From positions 1,116,001 to 1,180,000 of the forward strand of contig QPMI01000005.1 in assembly GCA_004431415.1 (NCBI GenBank): DNA of 64,000 nt, read 5' to 3'. This document shows positions 57,712 to 64,000 of this stretch, in pieces. Numbering within the stretch: the stretch's first letter is position 1; each line of letters begins with the position of its first letter. Below the pieces are notes generated by a model. It worked only from the letters and a program-made list of their open reading frames with translations. It had not been told where the DNA came from and did no database searches. Source of the stretch: Cyanophora paradoxa. Lineage: Eukaryota; Glaucocystophyceae; Cyanophorales; Cyanophoraceae. The translations under genes were made by a program, and so were the position numbers.

Positions 57712-58548
57712 TAAACAGAGCGCCCTAAATTCAGCTATTTGCGCGGGAACCGCGAGCCCGAGCGCTCTGGTTTAATTTACAGCATTAATATTGAAAGCTC
57801 GTTGGCCTAGGGTGCCGACGCTAGTTTGGACACGTGCACGTTCGCCCTGCCGTAGTCTCTCAAAGAAATAGTTCAGACATTTGATTTTGATTAAATCTGT
57901 AGATAGTTGGGCCTAGCATAGCTGTATATATGATATCCGGGTACCATCCATCTATTCTGATTCCAGTCACTGAGTCATTTAACACGAAAACCGCGTTCCC
58001 TTAACACGACTGTAGTTATCGTGTAGTTATTTCAATCTGATTGAGGTTTTTTTATCGACATATTCTTGCTTTTTCTTTCGAATTCTCGCAGCTAGGTCTG
58101 TCAGAGGTCCTCCAACCTGTTGTAAACGCGACTCGGTCGGCGTCGCGGACTCCGGCAGCTCCGGACCCGGTCTATCATCTTTGCGCGGTTCACAGATTGT
58201 AAAGATTGTAGCTTATAATTAACTGTAATTGTAGCGAATTCGTACACTTCTTCACTTCACGCTGATCACCGGATCAGTTGTTCGAATTTGGGCAATGCAG
58301 CCCTTTGTAGAGCGTATTCAGAACTTGAAAGACCCCGGGCCCACGGGTCTGTCGGAACAGTTTCGAATTCCAGCCTGGCAGGTCTTCTAGATCTCATTGC
58401 AGATAGATGTTCAAGGCCTTGTCGTGTTTTCTTTGAGTCCGTATTAAAAATTACTACTGATCATGATTAGAGGAACAGGATCGCTAGCTATCCGGGGGGG
58501 GGGGGGGGGGGGGGGATTCATATTAAAGTTCGGGAATCCCGGAGCTAG
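57712..58548. other. Spacer downstream of the hybrid kinase gene, with a 23-G tract
   Basis: About 840 bp of mixed, more AT-rich sequence with no recognisable gene. A run of 23 G lies at 58494-58516, some 33 bp before the plastid rRNA homology begins. The hybrid kinase 3' UTR is presumably in the first part. Confidence 0.55.
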
Positions 58549-58581
58549 TACGTGTGTAGCCCAGGGTATACGTATAAGGGG

Positions 58582-58616
<35 letters not shown>

Positions 58617-58670
58617 CTTGTCACCGGCAGTCTCTTTAGAGTGCCCAACTGAATGATGGCAACTAAAAAC

Positions 58671-58704
<34 letters not shown>

Positions 58705-58839
58705 ACTCACGACACGAGCTGACGACAGTCATGCACCACCTGTGTTCGCGTTCCCGAAGGCACTTTTCTCTTTCAAGAAAATTCGCGACATGTCAAACCC
58801 TGGTAAGGTTCTTCGCGTTGCATCGAATTAAACCACATA

Positions 58840-58893
<54 letters not shown>

Positions 58894-59401
58894 GTACTCC
58901 CCAGGCGGGATACTTAACGCGTTAGCTACGGTACTGTACGGGTCGATACGCACAACACCTAGTATCCATAGTTTACGGCTAGGACTACTGGGGTATCTAA
59001 TCCCATTTGCCCCTCAGTGTAAGTAACGGCCCAGCAGAGTGCTTTCGCCATCGGTGTTCTTCCTGATATATATCTACGCATTTCACCGCTACACCAGGAA
59101 TAGCCTCTGCCCCCTATAGCTACGTATACCGTACTCAAGCCAAACAGTTTCCATTGCCTTTTTGGGGTTAAGCCCCAGCCTTGAACAACAGACTTGCTTA
59201 GCCACCTACGAACTCTTTACGCCCAATGATTCCGGATAACGCTTGCATCCTCCGTATTACCGCCGCTGCTGGCACGGAGTTAGTCGATGCTTATTCCTTG
59301 GGTACCGTCATTGATTCTTCCCTAAGAAAAGAGGTTTACAACCCACAGGCCGTCTTCCCTCGCGCGGTATTGCTCCGTCAGGCTTTCGCCCATTGCGGAA
59401 A

Positions 59402-59438
<37 letters not shown>

Positions 59439-59578
59439 ATCTCAGTCCCAGTGTGGCTGATCATGATCATATGCATCCTCTCAGACCAGCTACTGATCGT
59501 CGCCTTGGTAGGCCTTTACCCCACCAACTAGCTAATCAGACGCGAGCTCTTCCTCGGGCAGATTACTCTTTTCACTGC
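58549..59578 (-). pseudogene. Decayed fragment of plastid 16S rRNA (nuclear plastid insertion)
   Basis: Read on the minus strand this is the interior of a plastid/cyanobacterial-type small subunit rRNA, from roughly E. coli position 200 to 1230; both ends of the gene are missing. Unmistakable landmarks, in plus-strand order, are GGGACTTAACCCAACA (about 58690), CCCGTCAATTCCTTTGAGTT (about 58861), GGGTATCTAATCCC (about 58990) and the 338-region ACTGCTGCCTCCCGTAGGAG (about 59409-59428). It is broken by short insertions not found in functional 16S: near 58566 (TATACG), 59067 (ATATAT), 59117 (about 13 bp) and 59463 (about 12 bp). An extra C lies near 59521. These breaks and the truncation mean it is not a working gene. 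It is most simply a copy of the organism's own plastid rRNA transferred to the nucleus; source plastid cannot be confirmed by eye. Confidence 0.9.
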
Positions 59579-60359
59579 AGTCCGACGGTCGATCGTCTGG
59601 CCACGGCCGATCGCGAGCTGCGCATTTGCATTCGATATCGTGTATGTACAGGAAGCCGGGCCTGCCAGGCTGCCCGTTAACGTTGCCCGCGGAAGGCCTA
59701 TAGCTAGGGGTACGCCCCTCTTTTTCCCGGGCCGAGGCCTGCAGCTGTTCCCGCCGCGAATGCGAGCTGCGCATATGTGCATGCAGCACCGTCCGACGGT
59801 CGACCCGCTGCCGTCCTGCGATCGCGATCGAATGAGCCTCGTATACGAAGCTCGGAGCATGAGCAAGGAATGAATCGAACATTTGACCGTCGGAAGAAAG
59901 AGATGAACGGAGAAATTTATAATTACTCGCGCGCCGTGAAGCGGGCCCCGCCGCCCCGGTCGCGGGGAAGGGGTGCATGATCATTGACAGGATTGCCTCC
60001 CTCGCCCCAGACGCGTATCCAGGATCCAGGATCATTAAGGGGTGCACGTGCACGCAGCTATAGTGCTTGGGAATCAGTTGGGATATCGATTGATAATGGG
60101 GGGTTCGAATTCGAATTCCGAAGTTCTTAACCGTTGAACTTCGGAACACACTCATGATTAGATTTCGGTCGCCGGGGCCATCGGGCGCCGGACTCTTAAT
60201 TCGTCCTTCAAGTACTAGTTCTCTCTTTAATTCAATTGCAAAATGATTTGGCTCGCGGGCGGCGCCGCGGCCCGCGGCCTGGCCGTGCCACGGTGAGCTC
60301 GCGATCGTGATGCTAACTTCAGTAAAAGTCGTTTTTATCAGTTTTTTGTACAAAAAAGC
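59579..60359. other. Gene-poor region with short repeats
   Basis: No gene is recognised. The word GTCCGACGGTCGA occurs at about 59580 and 59790 and, shortened, near 62208. GCGAGCTGCGCAT occurs at about 59611 and 59764. A perfect hairpin lies at 60116-60146 (separate entry). Confidence 0.55.
60116..60146. other. Perfect 11-bp inverted repeat (hairpin)
   Basis: TTCCGAAGTTC, a 9-base loop TTAACCGTT, then GAACTTCGGAA. The flanking GAATTCGAATTC is also self-complementary. No neighbouring gene explains it as a terminator. It could be a protein-binding palindrome or a remnant of a mobile element. Confidence 0.7.
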
Positions 60360-60822
60360 AATTGCACTTTTTTTTTTGAGAGACTACGGTGGGGCGAACC
60401 CCCCGTAGGTAGTGATATTAAAGACAACAAAGCAATCACAAATCAAAGATACAGTAAACTAGCACAAAATATATACAGAATCAAGAGGGATCACGAGAAA
60501 GGACACGATCAGAAGAACGCAAAAGATAAGGAGAACGAGCACGAGGAGAAGGAGTAGAAGAGCTCAAGGGCGTCGATGCAGAAGTACTAGTCACACTAGA
60601 ACGACGAGGAGCACGGGGACGCAGCAAATAAGGAGAACGAGCACGAGGAACTACAGTCGAAGACGAAGATCTAGACGAAGACGACAAGACAGAGCTAACA
60701 GCAGAACTAGAAGACGTAGTCGCAGGAGGCAAAGGCGGTAGAACAGTAGGAGAGGCGAAACGTAGGACACCACTAGAGGGGAAAGTCGAAGCTGGCGGAG
60801 TGTCTAAACGGAATTGCACTTT
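60360..60822 (-). mobile_element. 5'-truncated retro-insertion with poly(A), 3' hairpin and target-site duplication
   Basis: The 11-bp word AATTGCACTTT occurs at 60360-60370 and 60812-60822. Between them, read on the minus strand, lies about 440 bp of lower-GC, A-rich sequence. It carries an open frame of about 110 codons rich in Ser, Pro and Arg with a repeated ARSPYLLR motif, then an untranslated tail. It ends in the stem CTACGG-GGGG, a TTCG loop, CCCC-A-CCGTAG, and a poly(A) run beside the target duplication. This is the signature of target-primed reverse transcription. It could be a LINE 3' end, a SINE, or a retrocopied mRNA. No reverse transcriptase is present in the fragment. Confidence 0.8.
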
Positions 60823-61154
60823 CCAGCCGCGGATACTAAGTTATAACTAATTACTTATGACGCAAGCGCACACACGTAAAAAAACACGAGAAGCACGCAG
60901 CAGCCGAGCCAAAACGCGTCGGAGCCCCTATTGAAACTCCCGACCTCGTACTCAATTGGCACTTTGAGTACGGACCAGTAGTAAAACACCGCTCTCACCG
61001 CCTGGCGGCGCCTGCCAGTGGGCTGCCAGCCTGCCACGTACGCGTGCACGTGAAGCCGCACTGCGGCAGCCGCTGAGCGCACGCGCGTGACTGCGAGCTA
61101 GTCTGCCACGCCCGGCCGGCCCACGCGTACGGTCCGGTACTATACTGGAGAGCT

Positions 61155-61231
61155 GGAAATATTTAGTGGGCTGTATATTAATTTATAGCACTAATTTATA
61201 AATGTTTTTGGGCGATCTACTAAATATTTCC
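61155..61231. repeat. MITE-like element: 13-bp terminal inverted repeats around an AT-rich core
   Basis: GGAAATATTTAGT at 61155-61167 is the exact reverse complement of ACTAAATATTTCC at 61219-61231. The 51-bp core is much more AT-rich than its surroundings. A non-autonomous DNA transposon remnant is possible, but no clear target duplication is visible. Confidence 0.55.
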
Positions 61232-61675
61232 CGTCTGCTAGAGCCGAGAATTTGTAGTCCCATCTCCACGATACAAAAGCCCTGCAGCTGAGAAGACTGA
61301 CCTACTTTAACTTTTATCAGCTGCTAAAGTGGCATTTTTGGCGAAGTACTAATTATTTTCCTGCACTAAATTAATAAGTCCTCCAGTACCAGCCTATTAC
61401 CAGGTACCGGAATTCCCTTCATGATCACTCAGGTTGATCATGACGTGTGTAACCGACACGTGGCGAGGACTTTGACCGTCAACGTCACCAGCCTGGCAGA
61501 GCGCACGCGCACTGGCAGCACTGCGGAAGTCACTGAGTGGCAGTGAGTGCTGCCTCGGATTTGGATTCCGGACAGCGTGCGCGCGTTGGCGGCGTAGCGC
61601 GCGCCGCGCGCTGCGGCGCGAGTCGAGTTTTTCCCAGCATGCAGTTTAAGCTGGCCAGTGGCGTGCATGCGATGA

Positions 61676-61800
61676 TGGAAAGTGGCAGCTGCAGATAACG
61701 GAAGTAACGGAAAGTGGCGGATAATTATAACGGACGTTTCCGGAAAGTAACGGACAGCTTAAGTGGCGGATAGCGAAAAGTAACGGAAAGTAACCGAAAC
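61676..61800. repeat. Degenerate tandem repeat of TAACGGAAAGTGGCGGA words
   Basis: Seven or so copies of (AG)TAACGGA(A/C)A(G) alternating with GTGGC(GGATA) units run through about 125 bp. The phase is irregular, so it is a decayed minisatellite. No coding frame is apparent. Confidence 0.7.
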
Positions 61801-62251
61801 ACACTGCATTCTAGCTGCAGGCCCGCTGATCATGATTCATGAGCAGCAGCAGCAGCTGTCGTTGCTGCAGTTGCGCTTAGCAACCGCGTACATACTAGTG
61901 CTGCTGCGCATGTAGCTAGCGCTGCTGCGCATGCTTGTGCAGACGGAGCACTGCGGCGCATCAGCAGGTGAATTCAAAGTCAACGCAGCGCTTGCGATCG
62001 CGAAAGCAGTGATCCTGATTTTGTCGAAGCCGCTGATTATGAGCACCCGCTCCGGATCGTGAAGTGCGCGGCGGTCGCGACCATTATTTCAAGACGAAGC
62101 CGAGGAAGATTATTCGAATTCTTTTGTCCTGAAAACGTCCGTCGTTCTGGCAAACTGCGCAAGAATCGAAATATATAATAGCTAATTGTAATCGCTATGC
62201 CAGTATGTCCGACGGTCATGATATCGATCATGAGTAATCAGTAAATGGGGG

Positions 62252-62276
62252 GGTGCGGGGGGGCTTGCCCCCCTGC
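62252..62276. other. G7-CTTG-C6 hairpin
   Basis: GCGGGGGGGCTTGCCCCCCTGC can fold into a stem of six G-C pairs. It sits just before the tandem-repeat array and is flanked by TGATATCGATCATGA-type palindromes. It could be the end structure of a degraded retroelement; no supporting poly(A) or target duplication is seen. Confidence 0.5.
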
Positions 62277-62354
62277 TTGTTGATATATAGACGTGTCACC
62301 GCCGGATTGATCACCGGTGTCAGTAAATGCATATCGATATCGCTGCAGCTGTCC

Positions 62355-63090
62355 AAAAAGTGGGACCCGGTCCCGCCCGGTCCCGCGACGAAAGCGCGCC
62401 AGGAACGCCCCAGAGCGGTACAGAATGAGAGCCGACGGCGCGCGCACCGCTGCAAGCTCGATTTCGGGCGCCGCCGACACTGCAGTGCGAAGAGTCGGCG
62501 GAAACTTTGACCCAGCCGGTCCCGCCTGGTCCCGCGACGCGCGCAATCGATGCGTACTCACGCGCATAGACATAGCACGGCCTGCGCACTCCAGCGATCC
62601 GGTTTTCGGAGCCGGAACAGTGCAGGAAGGCACCCGGCGGCGAACTTCGCGATCGGAAAATTCGATCCTGCACAGGCCCGGACATCTTTCCGCGCGCCCA
62701 CGCCGCGGCGCATGCGCGGAACAATAGTATAAGCATTTGAGATGTAGACAAATCCTTCCGCGCGCTTTGCAGATGCGCCGGGCCGCGAGGACCCAGCCGA
62801 CCCCAAGATTTCGATCCTTGACAAACCTGCCCATCTTTCCGCGCGCCCTCGCATCCTCACGCATGCCCATCCGTACAGTATTCATTTGAGAGCTTTTCCA
62901 AGCTTTGCGCAAGCCCTCCGGGGGCGAAAGAGCACAAGAACCCAGCCGACGCCAAATTTTCGATCCTGCACAGGCCTGCACATATTTCCGTGCGCCCTCG
63001 CCTCCGCAGCCCTCCACATTGATAGTATATGCATTCTAAGAGATTCGCAAGCTCTACGCATGTGCATGCGCCTGGCCGCGGGAACCTCGC
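62355..63090. repeat. Degenerate tandem array, unit about 146-150 bp, five copies
   Basis: Two early units share CGGTCCCGCC(C/T)GGTCCCGCGACG at about 62367 and 62513. Three later units share TTCGATCCT(G/T)(C/G)ACA and TTTCCG(C/T)GCGCCC at about 62665, 62813 and 62957. The later units also share a second half with GAACCCAGCCGAC and TATGCATT/TAAGCATTTGAGA. The spacing is constant, so the early and late units look like diverged members of one array. ORFs across it change frame between units and are not genes. Confidence 0.75.
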
Positions 63091-63761
63091 TCCTCCCCTT
63101 CATCAGGAGCTCGAGCGCTAGCTCGAGGTGAGACCTAGGGGGGAAAGAGGTATATATATTTCCCCCCTAGATCCCCCCTAGCGGTGCAAGCTTGATGGAG
63201 AAAAGTAGTCCAGGCGGCACGCGTACCGTGCGGCGTACGCGGCGCAGTGCGAGGAAGCAGAAATCTAGAGGAGACAGCTAGCGCTAGCTATAATATAGGG
63301 AGAAGTGGTTGCCATGCAAAACCGCGCAAGGGAGAGCCCGGAGCTAGAGAGACGTTGGTTTTCCCCTCGAAAACCGCTTTTCGCGAGTTCGAAAGTGCTC
63401 TCGCGAGCTCAGCGGCTCGACTTTGACGGTCGAAAGACGAGAGCTGACCGGTCCACCGAGCCAATCGGAACGCGAATAAGCCCCATTTTTCCCCGTGTTG
63501 CATACTGGACCTCGAAAACGGCCTCAGAAAAATTTTGGCTGAAGCGAGGGAACGGGAAGCAATTTTTGCAAGCTGGGAGAAGCCCTTCGGTCTTCTTCCC
63601 CCCTTGCAATATTTCGCGGTGCGGTGCATCGACGCGGCGCCCGGCGCTGCTGAACGCGCTGCTTCAGACCCCCGCGCTCTGCACCGGTGCGGGGCGCCCC
63701 GCCCCCCGGGCCCCCCGCAAGCCGGCCCCCGCGAGCCGGCCCCCGGGCAGCGCGGCGGGCG
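63091..63761. promoter_or_regulatory. Upstream region of the right-edge gene
   Basis: Begins with a short palindromic stretch (AGCTCGAGCGCTAGCTCGAG at about 63108-63127) and CCCCCTAG repeats at about 63135-63181. It continues as moderately GC-rich sequence without recognisable exons. The promoter and 5' UTR of the gene starting at 63762 should lie near its right end. Confidence 0.4.
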
Positions 63762-64000
63762 ATGTCGCTCAAGTTCGGGGTGGCGGCGCTCGAGTACTTC
63801 CTCGCTGATCGCGAGCGCGCCCCGGAGCCCGCCTCCGCCTCGAGCTCCCCCGCGCCCGGTGCGCACCCCGCCCCGCCCCCGCCCCCGCCCCCCGCTCACG
63901 GCGGGGCAGGGCCGGGCGCTGCGGGCGCGCGAGGCCGCCGATCTGCTCCTCGCCGACAAGTCCCAGGCCCGCGTACCCCCCCAGGCCCCCGCCCCCCCAC
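63762..64000 (+). CDS. Unrecognised gene, 5' end only (cut by window edge)
   Basis: ATG 63762 opens MSLKFGVAALEYFLADRERA followed by a Pro/Ser-rich stretch. A short C-rich intron (about 63861-63906) with a GGCAG acceptor leads to GRALRAREAADLLLADKSQ, and a further sense-strand GTACCCCC near 63974 suggests the next donor. The two exons share LADRE/LADKS helices. No family is recognised from about 50 residues. Codon use and intron style match the other genes here. Confidence 0.5.
   Translation, partial: MSLKFGVAALEYFLADRERAPEPASASSSPAPGAHPAPPPPPPPAHGGAGPGAAGARGRRSAPRRQVPGPRTPPGPRPP

Larger units (their letters stand above)
60823..62225. other. Gene-poor region with simple and inverted repeats
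   Basis: No gene is recognised. It contains the hairpin element at 61155-61231 and the TAACGGAAAGTGGCGG repeat at about 61676-61800. CAG/CTG-rich stretches lie at about 61838-61945, with GCTGCTGCGCATG repeated. The words TGATCATGA and CATGATCA recur at about 61422-61441 and 61829. Confidence 0.5.

Noticed and set aside
58549-59578. Functional rRNA gene or bacterial contamination
   Set aside because: Both ends of the 16S are missing and several insertions break conserved helices, while the flanks look like the rest of the nuclear window.
60481-60819. Independent small Ser/Pro-rich gene
   Set aside because: It lies wholly inside the retro-insertion bounded by target-site duplications and runs from the 5' truncation point, so it is a fragment carried by the element.
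62238-63017. 260-codon minus-strand ORF across the tandem array
   Set aside because: The frame arises from the GC-rich repeat units, and the encoded repeats do not align in one frame across the array.
62355-63090. CRISPR array
   Set aside because: Units are about 146-150 bp and degenerate throughout. There are no short identical repeats with unique spacers, and the genome is eukaryotic.

Overview
This is a eukaryotic nuclear window: very GC-rich, with dense short introns and long multi-exon genes. The best guess for the source is a glaucophyte alga, Cyanophora-like. This is inference from four observations. First, a phycobilisome core-linker gene (apcC-type) is split by three spliceosomal introns and begins with a Phe-containing plastid leader (MAFTTTFF). 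Second, a DUF1995/LPA3-type photosystem II assembly gene has a similar single-step leader. Third, flagellar-type genes are present, which argues against a red alga. Fourth, a decayed plastid 16S rRNA fragment sits in nuclear-looking DNA. Exon models were read by eye from splice signals and conserved motifs, so gene ends are more reliable than every internal junction.

Layout, left to right: (1) 1-10361, minus: a soluble (ADCY10-type) adenylyl cyclase with two cyclase domains and a P-loop ATPase, cut by the left edge. (2) 11040-20326: three related F-box/leucine-rich-repeat/ankyrin genes, A(+), B(-), C(+), where A and B form a large inverted repeat. (3) 20811-22834, minus: a PG-rich (SHIPPO/ODF3-like) ciliary repeat protein. 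(4) 22971-27744, plus: a TKL-like protein kinase fused to a right-handed beta-helix. (5) 28277-29462, minus: a TK1-type thymidine kinase. (6) 30167-40181, plus: a huge disordered and coiled-coil protein with Sfi1-like Trp repeats. (7) 40541-41089, plus: apcC. (8) 42135-43871, minus: the LPA3-like plastid protein. (9) 44657-57711, plus: a membrane hybrid histidine kinase with a Cache-like sensor and two receiver domains. (10) 57712-63761: a gene-poor tail with the plastid 16S fragment, a small retro-insertion with target-site duplications, a MITE-like hairpin and a roughly 146-150 bp tandem repeat. (11) 63762 onward: the first exons of an unrecognised gene running off the right edge.

Genes mostly alternate in strand, giving head-to-head pairs with short shared promoter gaps (137-785 bp) and tail-to-tail pairs. 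Signalling dominates: a cAMP-producing cyclase, a Ser/Thr-type kinase, a two-component hybrid kinase, F-box adaptors, and a scaffold with repeated RRPS (PKA-type) sites. Two further genes serve the plastid. The most unusual signals are not the genes. They are copies of exon ends placed inside neighbouring introns, a duplication that appears to have made a new cassette exon, and short self-complementary insertions that interrupt an otherwise recognisable plastid 16S sequence.
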